Part shown: piece after piece, positions 48,971-57,859 of the stretch | How the letters are laid out: the number at the start of each line of letters is the position of its first letter | Position numbering within the stretch: the stretch's first letter is position 1 | Assembly: GCA_013360485.1 (NCBI GenBank) | Contig: JABWBN010000003.1 | Location: 1-57,859 of the forward strand | DNA from: Burkholderiaceae bacterium | GTDB lineage: Bacteria; Pseudomonadota; Gammaproteobacteria; Burkholderiales; Burkholderiaceae_C | Reading direction: 5' to 3' | Length of the DNA: 57,859 bases | Notes under the pieces: generated by a model | Database searches by the model: none | What the model was told of the DNA's origin: nothing | The model's input: only the letters and a program-made list of their open reading frames with translations | Program-made: the position numbers and the translations under genes

Positions 48971-51010
48971 TCAGCAGAACTCGAGATGGCGCACCGAGCG
49001 CTTGAGGCTGTCGCCCTGGTCGCGCAGACCGGCAGATGCCTCGGACAGCTGCTCGACGAGCCGCGCGTTGCCGGTGGCGGCTTGCTCGACGTCGCGGGTG
49101 ATGTCCAGCACCTCCCGCGAGCGACTCTGGCCATCGTGCACCAGGTCGACGATCTCGCCCATGATGCGGTTGACTGCCTCGATCTCCGCATCCGCCTGGC
49201 GCACCGCCGTGGCGGCCCGCTCGGCCACGAGGCCGCCTTCATCGATTTCGGCGACCGAGGCCTCGACAATGGCCTGGATCCGCCGCGACGCCGACTCGCT
49301 GCGAGCTGCCAGCGCACGCACCTCCTGCGCCACCACCGCGAAGCCCTTGCCGGCGACGCCGGCGCGCGCCGCCTCGACGGAGGCATTGATGGCCAGCAGC
49401 TTGGTCTGGTACGACACGTTCTCGACCAGCGTCACCACCTGCCCGATCTCATGGCTCTTGCCCTGCAGCTGGCGCATGCGCTCGTGCAGCCCGGTCATGG
49501 CCTTTCGGCTGCGGTTCGCCTCGTTGCGCATCACGCGCACATGCTCGGCCGCCCTGTCCACGGCCTGCCGGCACCGCTCCATCAATTCTGTCACCGACTC
49601 GGTGCGGCCGGCCACCGTGCCGATGGCCTCGCGAATGTGGCCGGTGTGGCGCGACAAGCCTGCGTTGCCGGTGGCCACCTCCCGCGAGGCATGCGACACC
49701 GCCGCCACGCCCTGCGTGACGGCCTCGAACAGGCCGGACATCTGCGCCGCCGATCGGCTGAGCGTGTTCAGCGCCTCGCCGATCTCGTCGCGCCCATAGC
49801 CTGTGGGCCTGATGGTCAGGTTGCCGCGCCCGAGTTCGGCCACTTGGCTGCACAAGTGCTCCAGGCCCCCGGCCAGCACCTTGTAGATGCACAGCAGCAC
49901 ATAGGCGCTCAGGCCCAGCACCACCAGTGCCAGTGCCGCTGCCCATGCCAGGCCACGCCACTGCTCGCTGGCGCGCGCGCGCAGGTGTTCCTGCAACGCG
50001 GCCCAGCCGATGTCCTCGATCGCGCGAGCGGCCTGGTCGGCACGGACGACCTTCGCGGCAACTTCGGCCGGCGCCCGCGTGCCGGACCCGCGCTCCATCC
50101 ATTGAACTCGGGCTTCGAGATCACGCACCGCTGCATCCAGCGCACCCGTGTGTTGTGGCACCTGCGCCAATGCGCGGTCGTAAGCCGGACGAAGCAGCGA
50201 CTGGACAGTGCGCACCTCATGTGCAGCAGACAAGAAGCCGGTGGCCGCCCCGACTTCCCGGTCGGCCCGGCTCGTCCGCACGGCCTGGCTCTCCATCTGC
50301 GACAGGCGCACGCCCAATTCGTGGCCGAGCCGCACGAGCCCGTCGCGCAACACGGTTGCCCGCGGATCCTGGTCGAGCCAGGGTGCCCAGGCCGCAAGAC
50401 CCTCGCCACCGGTGAGGGTCAAGGCATCGGCATAGGCCCGCACGGCAGCCGAGGTGGCCCCTGGGGCGCTGGTTCTCTTCGCAACGCCGCCGCCAGCGCG
50501 CTGGCGCTGAAGTTCCTGCCGCGCTGAGGTGGCCGTCGACCAGGCATGGGCAACGGCCACGTGGTCCCGCACAAAGTCGGAGACCGCCGGCTCCACTTGG
50601 CCGTACAACCGTGCCTCGTTCTCCAACGCCTGCACGACTTCGCGAGGGTCACCCTGCCCGGCCTCCACACGGACACTGACCTCCACCAGATCCATCGCGC
50701 CATGGCGCAGCCGAGCCAGGGCAGCAAGGGAGTGGCCCATCGAGCTGGCGCGCTGGGCGCTCGCCGCCGCCGCCATGCGATGCCGTGCCACGTCCTGCCC
50801 CAGCCCCAGCACGAGCAGCGCCACCGCAGCGGCGGCCACCCATGCCTTGCGCCTCAGCGGCACATTGCGCAATAGCCGCACACCCGGCCCCCAGACGCCG
50901 TGGTATTGCGCCAGCGCACCGACGCGGCCCAGCCAGCCGCGGGCGGGCGGCCGTTCGGCCAGCCGACCCAGTAGTCGTGCGATCCGTGCGTACATCGATT
51001 TGCTCTCCAT
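48971..51010 (-). CDS. Methyl-accepting chemotaxis protein
   Basis: A 679-residue transducer with two membrane helices ([16 protein letters not shown] near residue 60 and [24 protein letters not shown] near 350) around a large helical periplasmic domain. The signalling hairpin is [20 protein letters not shown] then [19 protein letters not shown]. The protein ends shortly after the signalling domain, with no Cache-like tail. [12 protein letters not shown], five codons in, is an alternative start. A weak flagellar-type -10 (ACCGATAA) lies at 51071-51078 without a good -35. It is the first gene of a two-MCP operon. Confidence 0.92.
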   Translation of the reverse strand: MESKSMYARIARLLGRLAERPPARGWLGRVGALAQYHGVWGPGVRLLRNVPLRRKAWVAAAAVALLVLGLGQDVARHRMAAAASAQRASSMGHSLAALARLRHGAMDLVEVSVRVEAGQGDPREVVQALENEARLYGQVEPAVSDFVRDHVAVAHAWSTATSARQELQRQRAGGGVAKRTSAPGATSAAVRAYADALTLTGGEGLAAWAPWLDQDPRATVLRDGLVRLGHELGVRLSQMESQAVRTSRADREVGAATGFLSAAHEVRTVQSLLRPAYDRALAQVPQHTGALDAAVRDLEARVQWMERGSGTRAPAEVAAKVVRADQAARAIEDIGWAALQEHLRARASEQWRGLAWAAALALVVLGLSAYVLLCIYKVLAGGLEHLCSQVAELGRGNLTIRPTGYGRDEIGEALNTLSRSAAQMSGLFEAVTQGVAAVSHASREVATGNAGLSRHTGHIREAIGTVAGRTESVTELMERCRQAVDRAAEHVRVMRNEANRSRKAMTGLHERMRQLQGKSHEIGQVVTLVENVSYQTKLLAINASVEAARAGVAGKGFAVVAQEVRALAARSESASRRIQAIVEASVAEIDEGGLVAERAATAVRQADAEIEAVNRIMGEIVDLVHDGQSRSREVLDITRDVEQAATGNARLVEQLSEASAGLRDQGDSLKRSVRHLEFC

Positions 51011-51323
51011 CGGAACCGTCGGGCTGCCGTCGGAACACGACTTCTCTCGCCGACAACCGACCCTCGCCGGTTATCGGTTCCGACGAACGCCGGCTGTAGG
51101 GATTTCGGTATGCCCCGAACCTGCGTCTGCGGCCACCGTGAAGTAGCCGGTCGGTCCCGCACTTTTTTTCATTTCAGTTTGGGTGCGCACCCTTAATCTC
51201 AGGGCGTAACGGCCGAAGTTGCCCATGCCGCCCTTGCACTCCCGGGCGCCACGAACACCCCTGGCCTGGCCGCGGGTGACCCGCAACCAGGTCGTTCGCG
51301 CCGAGAACAACGTGCCCATCCAC
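51011..51323. other. Divergent intergenic region between two chemotaxis operons
   Basis: About 310 bases between divergent MCP genes; the track extends the plus-strand gene into it (51219) without support. It should contain both promoters. No gene or RNA recognised. Confidence 0.45.
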
Positions 51324-52487
51324 ATGTCAGCAGCGGAACTCGACTCATCGGCCACCGTGGAGCCAGTCGCCGCGGCGCGGCCGCCCAGGCGCTTGGCGAA
51401 GGTACTGCGGCGCCTCGCCGTTCCTCTGGCCTGCGCCGCCAGCGCTGCAGGCGCTGCGTTGGCGCTATCGGTCCTGGGTTGGGTGGGCGCGCTGGGCGCT
51501 GCAGTCGCAAGTGGCGTCGGCGGATGGGCTCTGGTGCGCATCGGCAGGCGCAGCCACCCGCGAGCTGCCCAGGAGCTTTCGGAGGCCCGATTGGGCGCAC
51601 AAATCGTGCCCGTCTGGCAACGCACGGTCGAGGCGGCAAAGACCCACTCGGAGCGCGACGCCGACACCCTGCTGGAGAGCTTTGCCAACGTTGCGGGTCA
51701 CCTGGATCAAGCGCTGGCCGGCGGCACCAGCCTCACCTTGGACAACGCCAGCATCGATCAGTTGCTCGACCGCCACAAGCCCGAACTGGACCGCCTGCTT
51801 CAGGCCACCCTGAACGAGGTGCGGCAGAAGGAGCAGATGTTGGCCATCGTCAATCAGTTGCGCGAGGAAATCGGCGGCATGCTGAACCTGGCCCGCGATG
51901 TGCAAAGCATCAGCCGCGCCACCCACCTGCTGGCGATGAACGCCTCGGTCGAGGCCACCCGTGCCGGCGCGGCTGGCAGCGGCATGGCCGTCGTGGCACA
52001 GGAAGTGCGCGGCCTGGCCGGGCAGTCGCGGCAGGCCGGCAACCAGTTGGCCAAGTTCCTGTCGGACGCGCAGGAACGGCTGGCAGCGGCCAACCGAACC
52101 GCGCGGCGGCACGCGACCGACGATGACGAAATCCACATGCAGGCCGACGATGCCGCGCGCGATGTACTGCGTGCCTTGCTGGCCAGCGTGGCCGAGGCGG
52201 CACGTTCCTCGCAGACGCTGCGTCTGGCCGGGCGACAGGTCCAGACCGACCTGGAAAAGATCTTCATGGGTCTGCAGGGCCAGGATCGCCTCAGCCAGAT
52301 GCTGAGCTCGGTCACCGAAGACATGGACCGCTACAGCGCCTGGCTTCGGGGTCGGCCCGATCCGGCGGCCCAACGCCCCAGCGACTGGCTCACCCGCCTG
52401 GAACAAAGCTACACGATGGAAGACATGCGCTCAGCGCACCACGGCAACGTGGCCATCGAGCAGTCCCAGGGCGTCGAATTCTTCTGA
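51324..52487 (+). CDS. Membrane-bound chemotaxis transducer lacking a periplasmic sensor
   Basis: A 387-residue protein with a Pro/Ala/Arg-rich N-terminus, a double hydrophobic segment (LAVPLACAASAAGAALALSV and WVGALGAAVASGVGGWALV) and a long cytoplasmic helical region containing the MCP tip [28 protein letters not shown]. There is no room for a periplasmic domain and no HAMP is obvious. The C-terminus reads SQGVEFF, aromatic-acidic like a receptor tail peptide but not the NWETF type. The start MSAAELDSS replaces the track's 51219. It precedes cheY-STAS-cheA on the same strand. Confidence 0.82.
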   Translation: MSAAELDSSATVEPVAAARPPRRLAKVLRRLAVPLACAASAAGAALALSVLGWVGALGAAVASGVGGWALVRIGRRSHPRAAQELSEARLGAQIVPVWQRTVEAAKTHSERDADTLLESFANVAGHLDQALAGGTSLTLDNASIDQLLDRHKPELDRLLQATLNEVRQKEQMLAIVNQLREEIGGMLNLARDVQSISRATHLLAMNASVEATRAGAAGSGMAVVAQEVRGLAGQSRQAGNQLAKFLSDAQERLAAANRTARRHATDDDEIHMQADDAARDVLRALLASVAEAARSSQTLRLAGRQVQTDLEKIFMGLQGQDRLSQMLSSVTEDMDRYSAWLRGRPDPAAQRPSDWLTRLEQSYTMEDMRSAHHGNVAIEQSQGVEFF

Positions 52488-52616
52488 GAAACCGCGAACT
52501 GCCGCTGGCTCGCCCCGCTTATCCACCCATCCCTGCAACCCACCTTTGCGCACAGTGCCCACTGCATCCGCATCGCTACGGGGCGTCACCGCGCCCGTGA
52601 CTGGAAGGAATTCTCC

Positions 52617-52985
52617 ATGAGCAACAAGACCGTGATGATCGTCGACGATTCCGGCAGCTTCCGCACCGTCGTCAAGCTGGCGTTGCAGAAGGCCGGATAT
52701 GGTGTCGTCGAGGCCATCGATGGCCGCGATGCCGTCGGGAAGCTGGGCGCGCAGAAGGTCAACCTGATCGTCTGCGACGTCAACATGCCCAACATGGACG
52801 GGCTGAGCTTCCTGCGTCACGTCAAGGAGAACGCAGCCCACAAGTTCACTCCGGTGATCATGCTGACCACCGAGTCGCAGGAAGCCAAGAAGGCCGAGGG
52901 GCGTGCCGCCGGCGCCCGCGCCTGGATCACCAAACCGTTCCAGCCGTCACAGCTGGTGGATGCCGTCAACCGACTGTGCGTCTGA
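52617..52985 (+). CDS. CheY-like single-domain response regulator
   Basis: A 122-residue receiver domain with no output domain. The phosphorylation Asp is in LIVCDVNMPNMDGLSFL, the acidic pair in MIVDDSGSFR, the Thr in VIMLTTESQ and the Lys in AWITKPFQP. It is probably the phosphate target of the CheA encoded 315 bp downstream, possibly the motor-binding or a phosphate-sink regulator. AAGGAA lies about 8 bases upstream of the ATG. Confidence 0.94.
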   Translation: MSNKTVMIVDDSGSFRTVVKLALQKAGYGVVEAIDGRDAVGKLGAQKVNLIVCDVNMPNMDGLSFLRHVKENAAHKFTPVIMLTTESQEAKKAEGRAAGARAWITKPFQPSQLVDAVNRLCV

Positions 52986-52992
52986 GTCCGAC

Positions 52993-53295
52993 ATGGCCAC
53001 CACCTTGGCTCTGGCGGGCGAACTGACCATCGCGCAGGCGGCGACCCAGCGCGAGGCGTTGCTGGCCGCCCTGGCCGGATGCGATGCGGCGCTGACGCTG
53101 GAACTGTCGGGGGTTGAAGCCTTCGACAGCTCGGGCGTGCAACTGCTGCTGGCGGTCCGGCGCAGCATGGCCGAACGCGGCGGCACGTTGGGTCTGCAGG
53201 CATGCAGCCCCCCGGTGATGGAAGCCTTGCGCGTGTACGGACTCCTCGACCTGTTCGGCTTCGGTCCGGCACATGCGGCGCCCGGGGAAGGCTGA
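52993..53295 (+). CDS. STAS-domain protein (anti-sigma factor antagonist-like)
   Basis: A 100-residue STAS domain. The conserved phosphorylatable Ser motif is LSGVEAFDSSGVQLLLAVRR. It begins 7 bp after cheY and ends 4 bp before cheA, so it is in the same operon. STAS proteins within chemotaxis-type clusters are known, but their partner is rarely defined; here CheA, or a separate kinase, could phosphorylate it. The start MATTLALAGEL was chosen; the track frame begins inside cheY. Confidence 0.88.
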   Translation: MATTLALAGELTIAQAATQREALLAALAGCDAALTLELSGVEAFDSSGVQLLLAVRRSMAERGGTLGLQACSPPVMEALRVYGLLDLFGFGPAHAAPGEG

Positions 53296-53299
53296 TCCA

Positions 53300-55471
53300 A
53301 TGAACGCACAAGACGACGACGAGATCATTGCCGCTGCGCGCAGCGGCTTTCTCGACGAAGCACGGCAGATGCTCGCCCAGTTCGAGCAATCGCTGCTGGT
53401 TCTCGAGAACGACCCGACAGACACCGAGAGCCTGAACGCCGCGTTCCGGGCAGCCCATACGATCAAGGGCAGTGCCGGGCTGTTCGGCTTCGACGCGGTG
53501 GTGGCGTTCACGCACGAGGCGGAGACGCTGCTCGAAGCCCTGCGAGCGGGTCAACTCGCCCTCGACGACGCGGCGGCTGCACTGCTGCTGCAAAGCCGCG
53601 ACCAGATCGAGGCATTGCTCCAGGAGGTGAACTCCGGCACCCAGGATCCGGACGTGGCGCAGCACAGCCACGAGCTGGGGCAGGCACTGCGGGCGCTGTT
53701 GCCTGTGGCCACCGATCGGTCCGCCGCAGGGGTGACACCGCTGGCGGTGCCGGAACAGGCCACGGCGGGCGTCTGGCACATCTCGCTGCGCTTCGGCGAC
53801 GACGCCCTGCGCAATGGCCTCGATCCGTTGTCCTTCATACGCTATCTCGGCACGCTGGGCCGCGTGGAGCAGATCCGCACGCTGGTCGATCGAATCCCGG
53901 TGCTCGAGCTGCTCGACCCCGAGGGTTGCCGTCTGGGCTTCGAAATCCGATTCGAGTCCTCGGCCACGCAGCAGCAGATCGCCGATGTCTTCGAGTTCTG
54001 TGTCGATGACTGTGCCATCGGCATCCTGGCGTCGGATGCCGCGTCGGCGCAGTGGGACGCACTGTTGTCCGAGCGGGCCGGCGACGACGCCGAGCGGGCC
54101 GCGCTGCTGGAGCTGTGGCAGGCGATGGGCGTCTCGCTGCCCCTGCGCGACGCCGACGCTGGTACCGATCCGCTGACCGATACCTCTCCTCGAATCGAGC
54201 GGCGCGCCGCTGCCGGGGCCGACCGACGCCGCAACGAGCCCGAACGCCGAACCGGTGCCCGCGACCGCCGCGCGGGTGACGAGACCCGCTTCATCCGCGT
54301 ACGCGCCGACAAGCTCGACCGCCTGATCGACCTGATCGGGGAGTTGGTCATCGCCAGCTCCGGCGCGCAGCTCGTGGCCGAGACCGAACAGTCGCCGCGC
54401 TTTGGCGAGGCGGCGTTGCGCATCCACGACCTGGTGCAGGAAGCCCGCGACGGTGCGTTGGGCCTGCGCATGGTGCCGATCGGCGAAACCTTCACCCGCT
54501 TCCAGCGCGTGGTGCGCGATGTGTGCAAGCAGCTGGGCAAAGACGTCGAGCTGCAGATCACGGGCGGCGACACCGAGCTCGACAAGTCGATGGTCGAGAC
54601 CATCGCCGACCCGCTGATGCACCTGGTGCGCAACAGCCTGGACCACGGCATCGAGACTGCAGAGCAGCGGGTGGCAGCCGGCAAGGGTGCCCGCGGCCGT
54701 CTGGCGCTGCATGCATATCACGAATCGGGCTCGATCGTCATCGAGGTCAGCGACGACGGGCGCGGACTCGACCGCGAGCGCATCCTGTCCAAGGCGATCG
54801 AGCGCGGCCTGGTGGCCGACGATGCGCAGCTGTCCGACGAAGAGGTTCACCAGCTCATCTTCGCCCCCGGCTTTTCCACCGCCGAGGCCGTGACCAACCT
54901 GTCGGGCCGCGGCGTGGGCATGGATGTGGTCAAGCGCAACATCGAGGCCCTGCGCGGGCACATCCGCATCGCCAGCCAGCCGGGGCGCGGCACCACGATG
55001 CAGATCCGCTTGCCGCTCACATTGGCCATCATCGACGGCTTTCTGACCAGCGTCGGTGGCGTGAGCTATGTGCTGCCGCTGGAACTGGTGGCCGAGTGCC
55101 TCGAGGTGCCACCCGAGTGCACAACCGAACCCGAACGGGTGGCCGGCCACTTCGACCTGCGCGGCGAAGTGCTGCCCTACCTGGACATCAGCCGCTTCTA
55201 CCGCCACGCTGCGCCACCACCCGGCGCCGCGCGACGCAGCCTGGTCCTCGTGCACGACGGCGGCAGCCGTGTCGGTCTGGTGGTTGACCGCCTGCTGGGC
55301 GAGCACCAGACCGTGATCAAGCCACTGGGGCAGGTGTTCCAGCACATCCGCGGCCTGGCCGGCTCGACCATCCTGGGCAGCGGCGAGGTGGCACTGATCC
55401 TCGACGTGCCCGCCCTGCTGGACCTGGTGACCGGCGCTGGCCGCGCGACTGCACCGCATGCACCGCACTGA
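53300..55471 (+). CDS. cheA: Chemotaxis histidine kinase CheA
   Basis: A 723-residue kinase. The N-terminal Hpt domain has the phospho-His in FRAAHTIKGSAGLFGF. A less conserved middle region leads to a basic Arg-rich linker (RRAAAGADRRRNEPERRTGA), the dimerisation helices (DKLDRLIDLIGELVIASS), the kinase domain with N-box MHLVRNSLDHGIE and G-boxes SDDGRGLDRERIL and LSGRGVGMDVVKRN, and a C-terminal CheW-like domain (GEVLPYLDISRFYR). There is only one Hpt and no receiver domain, which argues against the large ChpA type. The start MNAQDDDEII was chosen over 53273. It follows the STAS gene by 4 bp. Confidence 0.96.
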   Translation: MNAQDDDEIIAAARSGFLDEARQMLAQFEQSLLVLENDPTDTESLNAAFRAAHTIKGSAGLFGFDAVVAFTHEAETLLEALRAGQLALDDAAAALLLQSRDQIEALLQEVNSGTQDPDVAQHSHELGQALRALLPVATDRSAAGVTPLAVPEQATAGVWHISLRFGDDALRNGLDPLSFIRYLGTLGRVEQIRTLVDRIPVLELLDPEGCRLGFEIRFESSATQQQIADVFEFCVDDCAIGILASDAASAQWDALLSERAGDDAERAALLELWQAMGVSLPLRDADAGTDPLTDTSPRIERRAAAGADRRRNEPERRTGARDRRAGDETRFIRVRADKLDRLIDLIGELVIASSGAQLVAETEQSPRFGEAALRIHDLVQEARDGALGLRMVPIGETFTRFQRVVRDVCKQLGKDVELQITGGDTELDKSMVETIADPLMHLVRNSLDHGIETAEQRVAAGKGARGRLALHAYHESGSIVIEVSDDGRGLDRERILSKAIERGLVADDAQLSDEEVHQLIFAPGFSTAEAVTNLSGRGVGMDVVKRNIEALRGHIRIASQPGRGTTMQIRLPLTLAIIDGFLTSVGGVSYVLPLELVAECLEVPPECTTEPERVAGHFDLRGEVLPYLDISRFYRHAAPPPGAARRSLVLVHDGGSRVGLVVDRLLGEHQTVIKPLGQVFQHIRGLAGSTILGSGEVALILDVPALLDLVTGAGRATAPHAPH

Positions 55472-55519
55472 CCCGGTGCCCCAGACGAAACCCTTAGTGA
55501 ACCCCGTAGGACCTGCACG

Positions 55520-57859
55520 ATGACCCCGAACCCGCTGCACCGCATGAACCTGTGGCAGAAATTCGCCGCGATCGGCGCGCTGGCCCTCACGCTCATCGCC
55601 ATACCCGGTGCGATCGTTCTGCGCGACCGCATCGACACGCAGCGCGTCGCCCACGACGAAGAGGCCGGCCTGGCGCCGGCCGCAGCGATGCTGCGCACGA
55701 TCCAGATCACGCAACAACATCGCGGCCTGGCGGCCAACGTGCTCAGCGGCAACATGGCGTTCGCCGATAAGCGCGCCAAGGCCAAAGACGATGTCGACGC
55801 CGCACTGGCCAAGGCCGCCACCACGGGGACCGAACTCGGGCAGCGCATGCACACCGGCACAATCGACGAGCGCATGAATGAAATGGCCGGGCAGTGGAAG
55901 ACCCTGGCTGGGGCCGTCGGCGCACGCAGCATCTCGCCGGCCGAGAGCGCGCAGCGCCACACCCGGCTCATCGAGAGCCAGTTCGCCCTGCTCGACGAGA
56001 TTGTGTCCACGTCCACCCTGGCACTGGACCCCGAGGCCGCGAGCTTCTACCTGATCATGGGCACGCTGGACTATGGCCCTCGCCTGACCGAGTACCTCGG
56101 CCAGTTGCGGGCGCTCGGCACCAATGCGTTGTCGAAGAAGGAGATCACCCCCGAGCAACGCGCCGCGATCGCGGGCCTGATCGGCAACAGCCGCCACTAC
56201 AGCCTGCGCGTGCAGCAAGCACTCGAACGCTCGAAGGCTGCCGATGCAACGCTCGCGGCTGCCCTGGCCAAATCGATCGGTACGGCAGTCGAGTCGGCGA
56301 AGACTGCCGCCGACCTGGCTGAAGCAGAGCTGGTCAGCGCCGCCAAGATCACGTTTACCGCCCCGGATTTCCACACCCGCATGACGCAGGCCATCGACAG
56401 CCAGTTCGACCTGGTCACCGCGGCGACCGGTGAGCTCACGCGCATCCTGGAAGCCCGCGCCGACGCAGCGCGCACGACGGTCGTCCAGGTGAGCCTGGCG
56501 CTCGCCGGCGGCCTGCTGGCGATGCTGGTGACCGTGTGGCTCATCCTGCGGGTGTCGAATCGAGCGCTGCGTGCGTCGATGGATGCCGCCCAGGCGCTGT
56601 CGCGTGGCGATCTGTCGGTGAAGGTGGCCACGGACGGGCGGAACGACTTCGGCCAACTCGCCGCGGCTGTCGAGATGGCGCGCGCCAACGTACAGGACCT
56701 GCTGGCCGAGGTGCGCGGCATGTATCAGCGCCACGAGCGCGGCGACATCGACGTGGTCATCGACGCCGGCCGCTTCCAGGGCGAATTCGGAACCATGGCC
56801 CAAGGCATCAACGAGATGGTCGGCGCGCACATCGATGTGAAGAAGCGCGCACTGGGGGTGGTGGCTGAATTCAGCCGCGGCAATCTCGATGCCGACATGG
56901 AGAAGCTGCCCGGCAAGAAGGCGTTCATCAACGATACGCTCGACACCGTGCGCCGCCTGCTGCGCGAGGCCAACAACGCCGCAGCCGAGAACCTGCGCAT
57001 TCGCCGTGCGCTGGAGGCGGTGCCCAGCGCCGTGATGGTGACCGACAGCGAAGGCGTGATCCGGTTCGCCAACAGCGCCGTGCTGGCGCTGCTGCGGCGC
57101 ATCGAGCCGGGCCTGCGCCAGCGTGTGCCCGACTTCTCGGCCGATCAGGTGTTGGGCCAGAACTTCGACCGCTTCCACCGCAATCCAGCGCATCAACGTG
57201 CCATCGTCGATCACCTGAAGGCACCGCACGCGGCGCAGTTCAAGTTCGGCGAACACACCATCCGCCTCACGGCCACGCCCATCTCGGGCGAGGACGGCCA
57301 GCGCGTGGGCACCATCCTCGACTGGACCGACCGGTCGGCTGAAGTCGCCGCGGAGGAAGACGTGACCGCACTGGTCGAGGCCGCATCGCGCGGCGACTTC
57401 TCGCGCCGGGTCGACGTGGCGCGCCGCGAAGGCTTCTTCCGCACGCTGGGCGAGCACATGAATCGCCTGGTCGACACCACCGACCGCTCGCTCCACGAGA
57501 TCAACGATGCCGTGAACCGGGTGGCGCAAGGCGACCTGACGCGAGAGTTCGTAGGCGAGTACCAGGGCGTCTTCGCACGACTGCAGGGCGACCTCAATGC
57601 CATGACGCGCCAGTTGGTGACGACGATCTCCGACGTCAATGCTGCAGCGCAGGCGCTCACCTCGGCGTCGGGCCAGGTGTCGAGCACGTCGCAGTCGCTG
57701 TCGCAGTCGGCCTCCGAACAGGCTGCCAGCGTTGAGCAGACCACCGCCAGCCTTCAGGAAATGGCCGCCTCGGTCAAGCAAAACGCCGACAACGCCAATG
57801 TCACCGACGGCATGGCCACCAAGGCCGCCCGCGAGGCCGACGAAGGTGGCCAGGCCGTG
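55520..57859 (+). CDS. Methyl-accepting chemotaxis protein, partial (PAS and multiple HAMP)
   Basis: Runs off the right window edge after 780 codons and is therefore absent from the track. First membrane helix FAAIGALALTLIAIPGAIVL, a helical periplasmic domain of about 280 residues, and second helix VSLALAGGLLAMLVTVWLIL. These are followed by a HAMP and further HAMP-like repeats (QRHERGDIDVVIDAGRFQGE, FSRGNLDADMEKLPGKK), a PAS-like domain (ALEAVPSAVMVTDSEGVIRF), another HAMP, and the beginning of the signalling domain (SASEQAASVEQTTASLQEMA). AGGA lies 8 bases upstream of the ATG. It starts 48 bp after cheA and is likely the operon's main receptor. Confidence 0.92.
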   Translation, partial: MTPNPLHRMNLWQKFAAIGALALTLIAIPGAIVLRDRIDTQRVAHDEEAGLAPAAAMLRTIQITQQHRGLAANVLSGNMAFADKRAKAKDDVDAALAKAATTGTELGQRMHTGTIDERMNEMAGQWKTLAGAVGARSISPAESAQRHTRLIESQFALLDEIVSTSTLALDPEAASFYLIMGTLDYGPRLTEYLGQLRALGTNALSKKEITPEQRAAIAGLIGNSRHYSLRVQQALERSKAADATLAAALAKSIGTAVESAKTAADLAEAELVSAAKITFTAPDFHTRMTQAIDSQFDLVTAATGELTRILEARADAARTTVVQVSLALAGGLLAMLVTVWLILRVSNRALRASMDAAQALSRGDLSVKVATDGRNDFGQLAAAVEMARANVQDLLAEVRGMYQRHERGDIDVVIDAGRFQGEFGTMAQGINEMVGAHIDVKKRALGVVAEFSRGNLDADMEKLPGKKAFINDTLDTVRRLLREANNAAAENLRIRRALEAVPSAVMVTDSEGVIRFANSAVLALLRRIEPGLRQRVPDFSADQVLGQNFDRFHRNPAHQRAIVDHLKAPHAAQFKFGEHTIRLTATPISGEDGQRVGTILDWTDRSAEVAAEEDVTALVEAASRGDFSRRVDVARREGFFRTLGEHMNRLVDTTDRSLHEINDAVNRVAQGDLTREFVGEYQGVFARLQGDLNAMTRQLVTTISDVNAAAQALTSASGQVSSTSQSLSQSASEQAASVEQTTASLQEMAASVKQNADNANVTDGMATKAAREADEGGQAV

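Noticed and set aside
51071-51098. Flagellar sigma factor (FliA) promoter for the minus-strand MCP operon
   Set aside because: The -10-like ACCGATAA has one mismatch, but the -35 would be TACA with a 16-bp spacer; too weak to annotate.
52817-57781. 1,654-residue minus-strand ORF
   Set aside because: It is antisense to cheY, the STAS gene, cheA and the last MCP, all of which have clear domains. Long antisense ORFs are common in GC-rich DNA, and its translation is low-complexity without recognisable motifs.

Overview
The window is GC-rich, densely coding bacterial chromosome. Gene content and neighbourhoods (smpB/ratA/rnfH next to guaB-guaA, a tandem glycine riboswitch in front of gcvTHP, a yejABEF-like importer, yghU, rnk) point to a betaproteobacterium of the order Burkholderiales, probably near the Rubrivivax/Leptothrix/Ideonella group. 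That placement is inferred from protein resemblance only.

Layout. (1) 1-13.8 kb, almost all on the minus strand: a YejABEF-like peptide ABC importer, ldcA, tadA, a secreted glycerophosphodiesterase, two glutathione S-transferase-type proteins (one is YghU), an exported protein of unknown function, a small lipoprotein, a methyltransferase broken by deletion and frameshift, and a bicupin. (2) 13.8-18.4 kb, mobile and accessory DNA: vapBC and higBA toxin-antitoxin modules, two broken genes, a truncated Tn3-family transposase with one surviving terminal inverted repeat, an IS3-family scrap, and two diverged copies of one element end. Each copy starts with a match to the 3' end of guaA. (3) 18.4-25.3 kb: gdhA, rnk, and a tightly coupled stress-type operon (tandem-domain Usp, small ORF, a 30-hexad beta-solenoid, a second tandem Usp, and a GNAT-Rnk fusion). 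(4) 25.3-31.7 kb: the guaB-MFS-guaA operon with 4-base overlaps, a DUF4124 protein, rnfH-ratA, smpB. (5) 31.7-39.1 kb: an enoyl-CoA hydratase, then a glycine riboswitch driving gcvT-gcvH-gcvP-sdaA, which together can take glycine through serine to pyruvate. (6) 39.2-57.9 kb: five methyl-accepting chemotaxis proteins, a cheY-STAS-cheA signalling cluster, an RND efflux pump with its adaptor, and an amidase paired with a small exported protein that looks like a type VI effector-immunity pair.

The most interesting signals are three. The first is a possible tandem genomic-island array at the guaA 3' end, with repeated boxes at matching distances from each junction. The second is the Usp / beta-solenoid / GNAT-Rnk operon. 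The third is a perfect 10-bp hairpin that encloses the tadA ribosome binding site and start codon. No rRNA, tRNA or CRISPR array was seen. Where the ORF track begins too early, starts were moved to positions with a ribosome binding site or family agreement.
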